Shown one piece after another: positions 10,368 to 22,646 of a stretch of 60,000 nt of DNA. The notes under the pieces were generated by a model. The model did not search any database. It was not told where the DNA came from and worked only from the letters and a program-made list of their open reading frames with translations. The number at the start of each line of letters is the position of its first letter. Positions within the stretch are counted from its first letter, which is position 1. Source of the stretch: Symsagittifera roscoffensis (lineage: Eukaryota > Xenacoelomorpha > Acoela > Convolutidae); contig NC_087062.1 of assembly GCF_963678635.1 (NCBI RefSeq), positions 4,516,193 to 4,576,192 on the forward strand, given 5' to 3'. A program made the position numbers and the translations under genes.

Positions 10368-12033
10368 GTAAAAGCCGAAATGCTGTTTCAGGTTTTTCTT
10401 AAAAAAAATTGGCATCCTCCCAAACTATATAATTGCAAACTATAAAAAAATAGCTGTGAAATACTTATGATAAACTGAGATTGGAAATATGTTATTAGGA
10501 TCATTCTTATAAATATACTTTGAATTTGCGGTTACTGATTCCGGATAAATTTTAAAAAAAAAAATCCTTCAGCACTAGATTATTCATTAGTTTTTAATCG
10601 AGGACTTCGAAAAAAAATCATTATTGTTTTGCATGCAATGGTTAAAAACAACATAAAGGAATATTATGACTTTAAAAATTATAGTCAGCAAAACTGCTAC
10701 GATCTTTTTTTTTACTGATTTTGAAGTTTTTTTTGCAAAACATGTCTGATTTTGGATGAAATTTTTGAGCTAGAGCATCCAGATTCATGCATCACAATAT
10801 CAACAATTTTACTACTTTGCTTCATTTTTTGGACTTAAAATCAGAACAATTTCCTAGTATTTGAAAATTTAACCCAATTAAGCGCAAATTTGTTTCAGCC
10901 TAAAAAACAAATAGGTTACAATTTTTATTATGATAGGATGCAAAATACTTGGTAAAAATAGAAGTTTTTTTTTGTAACCCATAAATTTTAGAACAACTTT
11001 TCAACAGACATAATTGAATTGTTTCAGTTTCATTTTAATGTATTTTTACATCTTAGTCGCACACTAATTTCAAATCTGAGATCATTTTTGAAAAACTCTC
11101 AACGAGAACTGACTCGAAAGTTTATAAAGAGGATGTTACTGGAGCTTTTTTTCATTCACGACATTCACCACTTTTCTTAATGACAAAACTCACTTGTTTT
11201 TGTTTTTAAACTTTATCGCCCTGGCTTTGGCGGTACTAGATATTTATATTTTTGTCCAATTTGGTTTATGGGAAAATTTTCAAAGTTTTCTTACCATGTC
11301 GCATAGTAAAAAAAATTATAAAGGATCAATTCAGAATTTAAGATTATATTAGTTTTGTAGCTAATATAAATTCTGCGATAAAATAGTTCTTGATGAGAAA
11401 GGACAGAGCCAAATCAGATTTAGATGAATTAATCTCAAGGGAAAGGAAAAACATAGGCGTAGATAGCAATTTATCACTACAACACCATCATCATCATTAG
11501 CATCTCTTGACTTTTTTGGATGTGAATGAACGAACTTCAGAAGCTACTTATTAAATGCCTTACCAATACATCAACTCAAATAAAGGTCTAAATAACCTCG
11601 ATGTGTTTTGACATTAACTGGTTTGAGTTTCTTTTTTCATTGACCTCTATATCCAAAATGCGGGGGTGAAATTTTGTCATTACCCCATAAGGGGACAAAC
11701 TTTACGTCTTTGGACGTTTTAACAGCGTTCAAACATGTTCGTAGATTGAAACGTTTTGAGACTTTTTTAAAATAGTTTTGAAGAAATAGAAAGAATTTAT
11801 TAAGATATAGCTCTCAATGCCGCTTAGTGTCTTAAAATTTTTGCATCTCCAAAAATATATCTTTATAATCTCAAAAGTCGATAAAAAGGACTTTCAAAGA
11901 GTGGTTGGAATATTCCAACCAGAGATCTGCCGAATAAAAAACACCTATGATTGCGCTCGTGCCTGATTTTGGGTAGAGTTATTTGAAATCGTCTGGAAAA
12001 ACCTCTCCGGAAATCAGTTTCTTTCCACTCTTA
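10368..12033. other. AT-rich region without recognised gene
   Basis: Poly-A/T-rich with no long ORF. Nothing further recognised. Confidence 0.55.
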
Positions 12034-12232
12034 AAGAAATGACCGGTCCAAAAGTGTGTTCACATTTATTATTACTATTAAAATTTTCAATTTCAAGGTA
12101 TGATATTTCCTCTGTTCCCGCATCAGTAGGGTCAGATTTTTTCTTGCGTTTACCAAATTGCGACAGTTGAGCTTTTGGGTTTTAAGCTTTTAAAGTGATA
12201 ATTTTTTCGAAAACATAAAAACGAATAGTTGC

Positions 12233-12492
12233 TGTCATCCGGCCGCAAGAATAGTTTTCATATATCCATAGTATTTATATCTATTTATAATGTAAAATAT
12301 CAATAATTATCCGGTTATAAACCAAACCGATGGCCTTGATTGTTGATAAGCAAGAGCACATGGCTGAACCTTAATGTTCAGAAGAAATCAATTCAAATTT
12401 ATGTTCAGTTCTTTCTCTCAACCAAAATTACTTGGAGATACTTAGTCAATCCGTTCGGATTCTATGAAGAGCTCATATGCTATGGTATGACA
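12233..12492 (+). repeat. 5' LTR of the Ty3/gypsy-like element
   Basis: 260 bp, TGTCAT ... ATGACA ends. Matches 19725-19990 along its length but with many differences, so the insertion is old. It holds the 61-codon ORF at 12340, which is LTR sequence. Confidence 0.92.
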
Positions 12493-12512
12493 TTGCGCAG
12501 TCAGCAGCATAC
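12493..12512 (+). other. Primer-binding site
   Basis: TTGCGCAGTCAGC directly after the LTR is close to TGGCGCAGTCG, the complement of a tRNA-Ser 3' end that some insect gypsy elements (17.6/297) use. Primer identity is inference. Confidence 0.5.
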
Positions 12513-13389
12513 AGAAACCCGCTGAGTATTCCACCCTTCTGGCAGAAGGCTTCCCTAGAACCACCACTGGAATGGTCAAAGTGGGCGGCAATGATGAGGA
12601 TGGCCGTTTTTGCCAAGAAGGAATAGAGGTAAGAAATTTATTAGGAACAAAAACTCCCGTGCAAGAACCAACGGAACTAAACTACGAGGTCGAGATTTAT
12701 GGAGAAACGGAAGCACAAAAAGGTAATAGGGACATCAGAAATCAAGAATAACTTGGGAAAATAACGTGATGAAAGGCAGGGGAAAAGGCGTACTTTGTAA
12801 AAATATGCAATGGGATGACTCAGACGCGAAAATCAGAAGCAATCTATTCTTCTGTCTTGGAGCAGAAGGGCAGAGAAAACTACAATTAAAGAGACCAAAC
12901 CTCGATATTCAGACTCAAACAAGAAAAAATCGAATGCAAATATTAGAAAACAAATTCGTTATCTCACGAATCATGGCTTTCGGAATGTTCATTTTTATTT
13001 GTCTGAAACAACGAAATAAGGGGACGTTGGAGCAATTGCTTTTGGATCTGTTCGAACTTGCATTTTGGGCTGACTGTGGGGAAAGAGAATATAAATGGGT
13101 TTGGGATATGTTCACAGCCCACATGTCCAACAAAAAGACTGCAGAAGGACCTGTCGGCAGAAACAAGATCACCACCAGACGCGTTCGAATATGCAATCAG
13201 GAGAGAGAAAAAGATTGACCATAGTAAAGCGTTGAAAACAAACTCTTCGGAGCCCAAACACATCAAGGAAACAAGAACCAATGGGCTGTATTCAACCACA
13301 CGGGAGAGGTGGTAATCAAAACAAAACGTATCAGAACAGCCAAAGAGGTCGGGGAAAAATGCGGGGTCGGAAGAAACTTTCCCGAAGAA
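12493..13389 (+). pseudogene. gag remnant, first (duplicated) copy
   Basis: Frames hold EWSKWAAMMRMAVFAKK (about 12570) and the capsid-like ORF 12766-13218 (FFCLGAEGQRKLQLK, FWADCGEREYKWVWDMF). The region is broken by frameshifts and is cut off at the duplication junction, so it lacks the rest of the element. Confidence 0.75.
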
Positions 13390-13593
13390 ATTTTAAGAAA
13401 TGACCGGTCGAAAAGTGTGTTCACATTTATTATTACTATTAAAATTTTCAATTTCAAGGTATGATATTTCCTCTGTTCCCGCATCAGTAGGGTCAGATTT
13501 TTTCTTGCGTTTACCAAATTGCGACAGTTGAGCTTTTGGGTTTTAAGCTTTCAAAGTGATAATTTTTTCGAAAACATAAAAACGAATAGTTGC

Positions 13594-13853
13594 TGTCATC
13601 CGGCCGCAAGAATAGTTTTTATATATCCATAGTTTTTATATCTATTTATAATGTAAAATATCAATAATTATCCGGTTATAAACCAAACCGATGGCCTTGA
13701 TTGTTGATAAGCAAGAGCACATGGCTGAACCTTAATGTTCAGAAGAAATCAATTCAAATTTATGTTCAGTTCTTTCTCTCAACCAACATTACTTGGAGAT
13801 ACTTAGTCAATCCGTTCGGATTCTATGAAGAGCTCATATGCTATGGTATGACA
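13594..13853 (+). repeat. Duplicated 5' LTR
   Basis: Same LTR 1361 bp downstream, in the second unit of the tandem duplication. This copy is the one directly continuous with the internal region and the 3' LTR. Confidence 0.92.
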
Positions 13854-14850
13854 TTGCGCAGTCAGCAGCATACAGAAAACCGCTGAGTATTCCACCCTTC
13901 TGGCAGAAGGCTTCCCTAGAACCACCACTGGAATGGTCAAAGTGGGCGGCAATGATGAGGATGGCCGTTTTTGCCAAGATGGAATAGAGGTAAGAAATTT
14001 ATTAGGAACAAAAACTCCCGTGCAAGAACCAACGGAACTAAACTACGAGGTCGAGATTTATGGAGAAACGGAAGCACAAAAAGGTAATAGGGACATCAGA
14101 AATCAAGAATAACTTGGGAAAATAACGTGATGAAAGGCAGGGGAAAAGGCGTACTTTGTAAAAATATGCAATGGGATGACTCAGACGCGAAAATCAGAAG
14201 CAATCTATTCTTCTGTCTTGGAGCAGAAGGGCAGAGAAAACTACAATTAAAGAGACTAAACCTCGATATTCAGACTCAAACAAGAAAAAATCGAATGCAA
14301 ATATTAGAAAACAAATTCGTTATCTCACGAATCATGGCTTTCGGAATGTTCATTTTTATTTGTCTGAAACAACGAAATAAGGGGACGTTGGAGCAATTGC
14401 TTTTGGATCTGTTCGAACTCGCATTTTGGGCTGACTGTGGGGAAAGAGAATATAAATGGGTTTGGGATATGTTCAAAGCCCACATGTCCAACGAAAAGAC
14501 TGCAGAAGGACCTGTCGGCAGAAACAAGATCACCACCAGACGCGTTCGAATATGCAATCAGGAGAGAGAAAAAGACTGAACATAGTAAAGCGTTGAAAAC
14601 AAATTCTTCGGAGCCCAAACACATCAATGAAACAAGAACCAATGGGCTGTATTCAACCACACGGGAGAGGTGGTAATCAAAACAAAACGTATCAGAACAG
14701 CCAAAGAGGTCGGGGAAAACTGCGGGGTCGGAAGAAATTTTCCCGAAGAACGGGGGCAGCAAAACTAACAAACAAATCAAAACAAAATTGGTCGAAAAAG
14801 GGGCTGACAATTTTGACTAAACCATTTGTTGTCATTCCCACCTAAAGATA
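13854..14850 (+). pseudogene. gag remnant, second copy with basic C-terminus
   Basis: The capsid-like ORF 14127-14579 differs from the first copy by only a few residues. It is followed in another frame by IRREKKTEHSKALKTN and an Arg/Gly-rich RGRGKLRGRKKF tail typical of nucleic-acid-binding gag ends. By family knowledge gag makes the particle coat. Frameshifts show it is inactive. Confidence 0.78.
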
Positions 14851-15094
14851 AAATCTGTACTAAATAAGCCAAACGTGGTCATTTCGCGAAAGCATGTAGA
14901 TCAATAAAAGTTAACTACATTCAACAAACAGGCAGTCAACCAGACAAGGAAGAAGAAAAGTCTATCAACGCAGAAGACAATAACGACCCAGTGGCTTACG
15001 CTGAACTCATGTCGACAAACGGTTGGGAGGAAATTCCTCAAGATAACTTCTACCGAGTTGGGATATTTTTCGCGATTGCAGTTTTTGGAAGCCC

Positions 15095-15394
15095 ATGTCT
15101 TTTCTCAACGAAAAAATTGTAGAAAGACTACGAAACAACGATCGTTCAGCAGTATTTAAACTCATCCCACCTGCGGATGTAGCCCGAGATCTCGACTGCT
15201 ATAATGGGAACTACATTGTCTTAAGAATGACCATTCGGGTGGAATCCAGAGGTTGGATAATCCAATGGGCTCCGTTTATCATTGTAGACAACCAAAAAGC
15301 AAATCTCATTGGACGCAACATCCAATCAAACGTGGTATCAAATTTGTGCAAGACAAGCCAAAAGAAAAGAAAATCAAATATTAAAAATTCATGA
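15095..15394 (+). pseudogene. Aspartic protease region remnant
   Basis: The 99-codon frame ends in APFIIVDNQKANLIGRNI, which resembles the C-terminal part of retropepsins (a hydrophobic run followed by L-I/L-G-R). The catalytic D-T/S-G is not visible, so the active site is missing or in a broken frame. Confidence 0.5.
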
Positions 15395-15479
15395 GCAGGA
15401 AGAAAGTTCCGAAGAAGAACTAAAAAAACTGGGTTAAAGATGACTTCCAGGGTTTTTGTGAGAGAAGGGGGAATTGAAA

Positions 15480-16250
15480 AATTACATAATGCGAACTCAG
15501 TTTGTACAAAATATCAGACCGATCCAACGAAAAGGCCGAAGAAAACCCATTCATCTAAAACAAAGAGTGGAAAGGGAATTAAATAAACAAATGAATGGAA
15601 AAAATATCAAAAAATTTGAATAGTTTCCGAAGAAACAATTCATCAGCCCGTTATAACAGTAAAAGAGGACAAAAAAGTCTAATTTGCGCTCGATTCCAAG
15701 AAAATAAATAAATTCTTACACAAAAACAAATACCAAATTCCCAATGTTTAATTTTTATTGGACAACATCACACAAATCATCAAGGCAGATGACACACAGC
15801 AAACCCTCTTCACTTTTATCGGTCTACGATACGCATATTCACAAATCACACTGGATAAAGAAACAAAAGACCAGTGCAACTTCAGTTTGATAGGGGGAAA
15901 AGCGACAGGAACATACTAATTGCAAACGGAATTCTATGGCCAGCGAACAAGCCGGCAGAACTCCAGAAAGCCAAAAATCTCACACGAACAAATTGTGCAA
16001 AAACGTTTGCGTATCTTGATGACGTACAGGTTGTAAAAAAGTTCTAAAGATACACGCAAACAATTATTATAGAGGGTAATAAACAAACTGAATGATAAAA
16101 AATCGCTCGCGACCGAGTCAAGTGGTTGGGCTATAAGAGAAGTAGCGAAGGTACAACACCAATAACACGAAAAACAGAGGCAATCCTCAAGCTCTCATGA
16201 CCAAAAAAACTTAGAACAATTGCAATATTTCATTACTTTCACACCACCTC
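15480..16250 (+). pseudogene. Reverse transcriptase remnant
   Basis: Pieces in shifted frames: a KYQIPN block, DNITQIIKADDTQQTLF, then FIGLRYAYSQITLDKET, where the first catalytic Asp (usually D-L-x-x-A-Y) reads Gly, and FAYLDD at about 16006-16023, where the Y-x-D-D core survives. VKWLGYKRS near 16130 is the thumb/connection motif. Several stops lie in between. Confidence 0.85.
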
Positions 16251-16319
16251 ACTCGAGACATTCCTAGCCTCGTAAGAAAAATAAAACCACTACTAAAAAA
16301 AATTCAGAAAAACATAAAT

Positions 16320-16680
16320 TATTAGATTGGAAGGCGGATCATAAATAAGATACTCGGGTTGTTTGCAACGCCTCTACATTTGGGTTAGGGGCTGCTTTCG
16401 AGCAAAAGACAAAGCTTAGGTGGGTTGGAATAGCACATGCTTCAAAATTTCTAAACGCAGTAGAGAAGAATTGATCGATAAACGAATTAGAATTATTAGG
16501 GGTCTTCTGGGCTATCAAACATTTCCAGTACAGTCTCTACGGGAAAAATTTCACGGTAATTACATATCATCAAGCTTTGATAAGCGCGTTGAAGGCCAGC
16601 GAACTAGCCAAATCAGGCTCATTTGGTGGATCGATAGATTGATACCATTATCGTTTGATATCAAACACTGAGCAGGAACA
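16320..16680 (+). pseudogene. RNase H remnant
   Basis: Fragments such as DWKADHK, NASTFGLGAAFEQKT and WVGIAHASKF match the order of the gypsy RNase H domain, across at least two frames. Confidence 0.65.
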
Positions 16681-16757
16681 AAAATGGGACTAATTGACTA
16701 TATGCCCAGAAACCCGGTAGGATTAGAACTAACTCTAGCGAGTACGATGAGGATGTT

Positions 16758-17480
16758 GTGATTGCGTCAATTAACTTCTTCATTTCGAACATTGAGTTGA
16801 TTGACAGCCTGATATTGAACAACTTGGCCAACAAAAATAGAGCTCCTCATCGGCTGATCAAAAAGCGCGGAAAAATGAATGCAACATCTCAAATTCCTAG
16901 CCAACTGCATTTCAAACGTTCCAAACTTAACACAGGCGGTCAATCAAATCAAAGCGAAAATAATCACATGATCAATCAAAGAACACACAAAGTGACAACG
17001 AAACGAAATGAAAAAACATAATGGAGGATTCATCCCTGAAAAAGCCCAGACAACATTAGGAGGCAATTCGTCAAACATAACACCCAGAGGGCGAAAACCC
17101 GGAAACACATGGAGAGGAGAGTCCGACCGGGAAGAAAGTTTACCAGACCCGCGCTGGTATATAAAGACGCACACAACAATGTATAAACGGTGGACAACCC
17201 AATCCACAACAACAAGCGAGTACTGCGTTAGTAGAGCTGACCCTCAACAAGTCGGAACAGAATTACCGTCACCCAACAATGCATCACCAGCAATGTCGAC
17301 CAGCCAAGTCAAACTTAGCCATGAGTTGATTATGACAAGCGTAGTAGAAAGTAGCGACGACGCCTCCACAACGGAAATCGAAGAAGATACACCCCTCTAC
17401 AGAAAGATGTTGCAACAAGTCATGGGGTTCAAACTTATTGCCGCAGCTACCCGAAAAGACAAGAACATTAAACCGATTGT
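16758..17480 (+). pseudogene. RNase H-integrase spacer, open frames
   Basis: Two overlapping ORFs (16758-17021 and 17008-17586). The second carries an acidic SSDDASTTEIEEDTPLY stretch, and its residues up to about 17500 run into the integrase, where a one-base frameshift in an A-run breaks continuity. Confidence 0.5.
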
Positions 17481-17850
17481 GAATTTTGTTCAAAAAATGA
17501 TTGGGAGGCGCTTCGATTCGCATATGGCGAATACTGGTACAACATACGAAACAAGCTGCACGTCAAGCACGACTGCCTACTCATAGATGAAAGAATCATC
17601 ACCCCGCAGCAACTATGCCAGATCATTCATGACAGTTTACACCTGGCCCACCCGGGAGCAGCCGCAATGCTAGATATGAGTGAAGTCATCTGTTTCCCGT
17701 ATATACACCGCACAATCGTCTAAAATTGCCGAAAATGCTCAGAGCAAGGAAAAAAATTAAAACCAGTCATAGGAAAATCATGATCATTCCAAACAGAACC
17801 TGTAGTAGAACCAAATGAGGAAATCCAACTAGGCTTTTTGGGCCCCTTTT
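17480..17850 (+). pseudogene. Integrase N-terminal zinc-binding region remnant
   Basis: Order QQLCQIIHDSLHLAHPG then NCRKCSEQGK gives the H-x-x-H ... C-x-x-C zinc finger of retroviral-type integrases. A stop lies between the His and Cys halves. The catalytic core downstream (to about 18060) is only weakly recognisable. Confidence 0.75.
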
Positions 17851-18067
17851 GGACGAATTAAACATTGACTTATACATCTTAGTCGCGCTCGATAAACGAT
17901 CAAAAATTTCCACAGCTAAGGTAGTTTCCATTACAACGGCGGACATAGCATATCTAACAATAGGGTACCCTGCGAACTTAGCTGCGACGAAGCACCAATA
18001 TTCCGAGCCAAAAAACTACAAGTTCTTTGTAATACTAAAAACATCAAACTTCTGTTTGCCCCCTTAG

Positions 18068-19715
18068 ATGATCATAGAAGGATCAGGGTCGTGGAATGGT
18101 TGATAGAAACTCTAAGAAGCAGGTTAGGGGTTTTGCGGGTAGACGGCAATAAGAGTCCATAAAAGTAAGCATCAGAATCGTCTCAAATTTTGAAAACGCT
18201 AAGACTAACATCACATAAAACAACAAAAAAATTCCCCTTTCGAAGCCCACATGGGCCGGAAACACAACACACCGTTTCATCATATTTCCACGACGAGCTG
18301 CTCAATAAAAAATTTAAAATCAGAAATTGCAAAAACGCTCGACAGCGACGAAAAGCAACACAGAAGTGAAAACAAGATATCTACTAAGCAAGTAAAAGTC
18401 AGAACTAAATCAAAGATACAAGGGAACACAAAAACAAGTGGACACTAGCATAAAAAAGCATATACACCAGGGAGCCCGAAAAACAGTCCGTATGCGACTA
18501 AAGTTAAGGACCCTAGGACATTTGACCAGAAACACAAAACAATAGACGGTAGAATTTTAACGTATACGTCACACACAGCGTCAAATCGTGGGTCCAAAAA
18601 AATCACAGCGTGGCTCCCCGCCTACTAAGAAAAAGCCGTTTCGCATTTGATTGTGAGTCCAAAACGTACGGACCATGCAAACCCTCACTGCTAAGTGAAT
18701 TTGTAGCAAAAAAATTGGCTATGAGAACAGGACCCTGCTTACGTTTTTTTTATGCTCCAGAAATGTAACCAAATGCTCCACAACATGAGTTTTTCCGGGA
18801 GGACGTAAAGACAGGATTGTCCAAGAAGTTGGCTCGGAATTTACAACAACAACGGAAGTAGGACGTCAAAGCCACGGAAGCCCTTGAGAAGAAGTGTAAG
18901 GCAAAGCCACAAACAAAAAGGAGGACAAGCGATAAACGAAACCAAAAGCAGCCAGGGAGATGACGTTAAAACACGCCGATCAACAAGGGACGGAAACAGA
19001 AGTTCCACCAAGCGATTGATGGTCATCCGGTGCATCAGAAAAACGGCACCATCTCCCAAACGCCAGGAAATGAAGACAGCACCGCCACCACAACCTTCAG
19101 CAAAAGCGAAACCTATAAGAAAATCCGCTCCGAACAGACGGGCCACCCTAAGGTCAGCATTGGAAAACCCAATATCAATCAATGCCATCAACTCGCCTAC
19201 AAAGTTTTCAATCGGTCACCAGAACAGAAAATCAGACAAATGAACAGCCCAGGCAAAACAAGTATCAAAAATTTCATCAGAAAGATGGAGTTCGAACAAG
19301 ATTCTCCAGGAATTCGTTGCCTGCATTAAATTGTTGGAAAGCAGTAAATTTTTGAAAAAGGATAGCAACGTAATCAAAATAATTGACTTGATTTCCACGT
19401 CGGAGAGTCCCAAGATGACTGCCACCGTAAAAACATCGAATGAGGAGATATACACATTGGAAGAACACGAGGAGGTTCACGAGGAGGACGATATTCAGAT
19501 AGCGCCGGTAAACACAACAAAATTAGAGCCAGAAACAACGGTGGACAGCAATATCATGGCAAAACAAGAAGCAATCACAAAAAAAACAATTGAAGAGAAA
19601 GAACAAACCCGAGGAACCCAACAGTCCTACAGAGACTATAAAACTCCAGTCTCATAGAGACTTTAAAACTCAAATGTTGGTCCTACGGGAGACGGCAAAC
19701 TCAATTTTTTCGCAT
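18068..19715 (+). pseudogene. 3' internal part of the retrotransposon
   Basis: Contains a basic ORF (18884-19243, Lys/Arg/Ser/Pro-rich) and an acidic ORF (19331-19657, EEIYTLEEHEEVHEEDD). These may be the integrase C-terminus or an extra ORF. No family recognised. Confidence 0.4.
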
Positions 19716-19724
19716 AAGGGGGAG
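19716..19724 (+). other. Polypurine tract
   Basis: AAGGGGGAG abuts the 3' LTR, as expected for plus-strand priming. Confidence 0.85.
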
Positions 19725-19990
19725 TGTCTTCTGGCCGGAGTGGCGTGAACAGTTACTAAAAATTTATATCTACTTATAAAGTAGAGTTTTTAAGTTTTTA
19801 TTATTTATGATATCGTGAACCGAACTGATGGCTTTGACTGTTAATAAGCAAGACCACATGGCTGAACGTTAATGTTAAGTTAAGCTGAGTTCATATTTAT
19901 GTTCAGTTCTTTCTCTCAACCAATATTACTTAGAGATACTTAGCCAATCTGTTCGGATTCTACAAAGAGCTCATAAGTAACGGTATGACA
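19725..19990 (+). repeat. 3' LTR of the Ty3/gypsy-like element
   Basis: 266 bp, TGTCTTCTGGCC ... GGTATGACA, followed by the target duplication GTTGC. Confidence 0.92.
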
Positions 19991-19995
19991 GTTGC

Positions 19996-22372
19996 ACTCA
20001 ATTTCATGCAAAACAAAACCGAAATGTAGCGAGTTCCGGCTTAAGAATTTAAAATTGACCAGAAAGCGCTTAACAACGCCAAAGATGATTTATAATTTTT
20101 ACAATTTTTTTTCAGTATTGTTTGTTATTGACCTAACATTGTACGGAAAAACACCGCTCACCATTATAACTTCCCGAACTTCTGGACTGCTCGTAGCAAA
20201 AAAAATTTCGAATTTTTTCCGGTTAAACTTGTAGAAAAAACTTTGCAATCATATACTTAGAAATCGATCAGCTTAGCCGATGTATGAGTTGGGTGTATGC
20301 AAACTGTTGAAAACGATGTTCTTTAAAATATAATTTTTAAAATTTTTCTGTCAAGAAAACCGAGCCAAATGAAAATGAACCTTGAAAATTAAAATGAACC
20401 TCGTTAATGAACCTTGTTTTTTAAAAGATGTTTTAAAATGTTTTTTTTTGCCGAGAATACCAAGCAAAACCATAATAAAACTAGAAAAAATAGCTTCTTG
20501 CTGCTCAAAACTGAAAACTTTGCACAACGGTAATAACTAACTAGCGTTATTTTGTGGAACTGTAGGATAAATTTCTCTTGTGCGTTGATGTCAGCTGGTT
20601 TTTTTGTGAGTTTATCTACGAAGGAAAGAACAAAATTTATCTACGAACGAAAGAACTCTCATACGAAATTCAACAGAAAGTATAAGTAGTGTACCGATTA
20701 ATAACTTCATAGGTTTTTGGTTATCGTTAGGGTGGATTTGTGTCGCCTTTCTGTCGTCGAGTGTTGAACAAGGACTATAGTGGACATCGTCAAACGACCG
20801 ACATTTTGAGAAACAGAGAACTTAGCCCCTCCACTTAAGAATTTAAAGTTGACCAGACCGCGGTTAACAACCCCAAAAATGATTTATAATTTTCACATTT
20901 TTTTTCCAGCATTTTAGAGGACACTGTTTCAGTTGCATTTGAGACTGGTTTGTTTTTTTATATAAAAAATTTTCAAATACCAATACTTTTTGTACCGGAG
21001 AAAACTGTGGTGGATGAGAATAATGTTTTTTTTTTTGGTTTTTAATGCAATTACGTTAATTACGAAATCGTTTTTGAACGAGAATATTTTCCCTAACAAC
21101 TTTTCAAAATGATTCCTGTGAAAGTATAAATAGCACAGCAGGAAAAGCTTAGTGAATCAACACTTATTTACTCAAAACTTTCATTACAGTTTGAACACAA
21201 AGTTTGAGATTGTAGGCGTTTCGCCTTCAACACTTTTGAAAATTAGCATGAACCTATTTTTGGCGTTTTATTGGTATCGAGGTTTTCAATTATCAGAAAG
21301 TTAAATAAGTAGAAAAAACCGAATTGGTATTTTTGAAAACAAAATCAATGTTGAAAACCTGTAATTTTGCCACTTATTTTCAACTTAACTTCAAAAAAAA
21401 TTTGTTCTGAAATTTTGTTTTGTAAATTGAATGAATATTCTGCGCCCAAATCGGCCAATTGGACGCGGATTTTTCCCCTCCGAATTTATGGTCGAATTCA
21501 GTTCTTTTTGTACATCGAGGAAACTGTATTTCTAAATAAAAATATACACCTGGTTTTCTATTTTGATATCAACTTTTCATGTAGTATTCATTTTGCCAGG
21601 AAATTACAATGAGTGGGTGGCTAATAACTTGGCTTTATAAGATGTGGGCGTATGAATATATTAAATTTACGAAAGAGAAAAAATTAGCTGGGTTTCCATT
21701 CTTGGTATAGGTTGTTTTAGTCATAAAACTGACCCGTAAAAAATCGTACCTGAATTTGATATATATCAAAATTACGCGACTTATAAATATCAATATTATA
21801 AATTCATATTTTCACAAGGTCCAAATTTTTTCTATATTCCAATAAAAATGAAATTTATTTTAATTTAAATCATTTAAATAACTATAAAGTTGAAAGAAAT
21901 TACCGCTTTCCGAATAAACACCCATTTTAGCAACATGTTCTGTATTTTCTGTCCATCGAGAGTTTATTCTGTTTTATTTTGCTCACTACTTGTCATTGAA
22001 AATTCAGCCTATCTACAACGGCAAGAACAGGTTAGTAGAAATCATCAAATGATATTTTCACTGGCTTGCTTGAAAAATGCAAATTATACAGTTCCAGAGA
22101 TTAATAAAAAAATTTCTACAGAGCTGCAAAAAAATGAAACATACACATTTGAAGGGGAAGGGAGTTGGTTTAAGTTGATCATACAACCTGCAAATTGCAG
22201 ACGACCAATAAAAGGAAAGTTAAACAAATCATTGTTTGGGGGGTAATGAAGTTCGGAGAATGGGAACTAAGTCCAATCGCTTTTTTTGACAAAATTTAGA
22301 GGTTAAAAACTCATTTATAATTGTTTTTTTTTTACTAAGCTGCGGGAATTAATTACAAAGAGCAATCAACTT
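19996..22372. other. AT-rich region with a direct repeat pair
   Basis: 20039-20118 and 20833-20914 are direct repeats (CTTAAGAATTTAAA, TTGACCAGA, ATGATTTATAATTTT blocks). A TATAAATA box at 21126 is followed about 30 bp on by AATCAACACTT. The only ORF of note is at 21935-22246. Confidence 0.55.
21935..22246 (+). CDS. Possible small secreted protein ORF (103 aa), unrecognised
   Basis: Starts at ATG 21935 with a Cys-rich hydrophobic N-terminus (MFCIFCPSRVYSVLFCSLLV) that could be a signal sequence. Cysteines follow in LACLKN and PANCRRP. A TATAAATA box at 21126 is too far away to be convincing without an intron. A possible donor CAG|GTTAGT at about 22030 would truncate the ORF. Base composition is not distinct from the background, so support is weak. 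Confidence 0.25.
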   Translation: MFCIFCPSRVYSVLFCSLLVIENSAYLQRQEQVSRNHQMIFSLACLKNANYTVPEINKKISTELQKNETYTFEGEGSWFKLIIQPANCRRPIKGKLNKSLFGG

Positions 22373-22646
22373 TTCTAAAGTATTCTAATTCTCTAGGTAG
22401 CTATGTACAGTATATGTACAAATACTTAAAAGAATGAAAGACGTAAAATGAATTATGATTTGAAACGTTCTATTCTAAAACTAACACTAACTGGCAGTGA
22501 TCGACCGATGATCGAATCATGCGAAGTGTTAACTGATTCTAATCCATACCGAACGTCTTATTGACATAATCATAAAATTAAATCCTAACATTTCCCACAG
22601 GAAAAATTTTTAAAACTCCAATTAATAAAAACTAATTCTATATACA
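22373..22646 (-). repeat. 3' LTR of the minus-strand element
   Basis: On the minus strand it starts TGTATATAG just after the polypurine-like AAGGGGGAACTGGG (22647-22660 in plus coordinates). The left end is approximate. Confidence 0.7.

Larger units (their letters stand above)
12034..14750 (+). repeat. Tandem duplication, period 1361 bp
   Basis: 12034-13389 and 13395-14750 are near identical: I count about 17 substitutions by eye over roughly 1.36 kb. Each unit holds about 194 bp of non-element flank, a whole 5' LTR and the first part of gag. A 5-bp ATTTT lies at the junction. Because host flank is included, the duplication came after the retrotransposon inserted. Confidence 0.93.
12233..19990 (+). 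mobile_element. Ty3/gypsy-like LTR retrotransposon, decayed
   Basis: Complete outline: 5-bp target duplication GTTGC (12228-12232 and 19991-19995), LTRs bounded by TGTC ... GACA, a primer site after the 5' LTR, gag, protease, RT, RNase H and integrase in that order, a polypurine tract and the 3' LTR. RT before integrase defines the Ty3/gypsy order. Every pol domain is broken by stops and frameshifts, so it is dead. The left end is duplicated in tandem. Confidence 0.92.

Noticed and set aside
12340-12525. 61-codon ORF, repeated at 13701-13886
   Set aside because: Lies inside the LTR and its duplicate; it is open by chance.
17030-17523. Minus-strand ORFs opposite the retrotransposon
   Set aside because: Shadows of the plus-strand pol frames.
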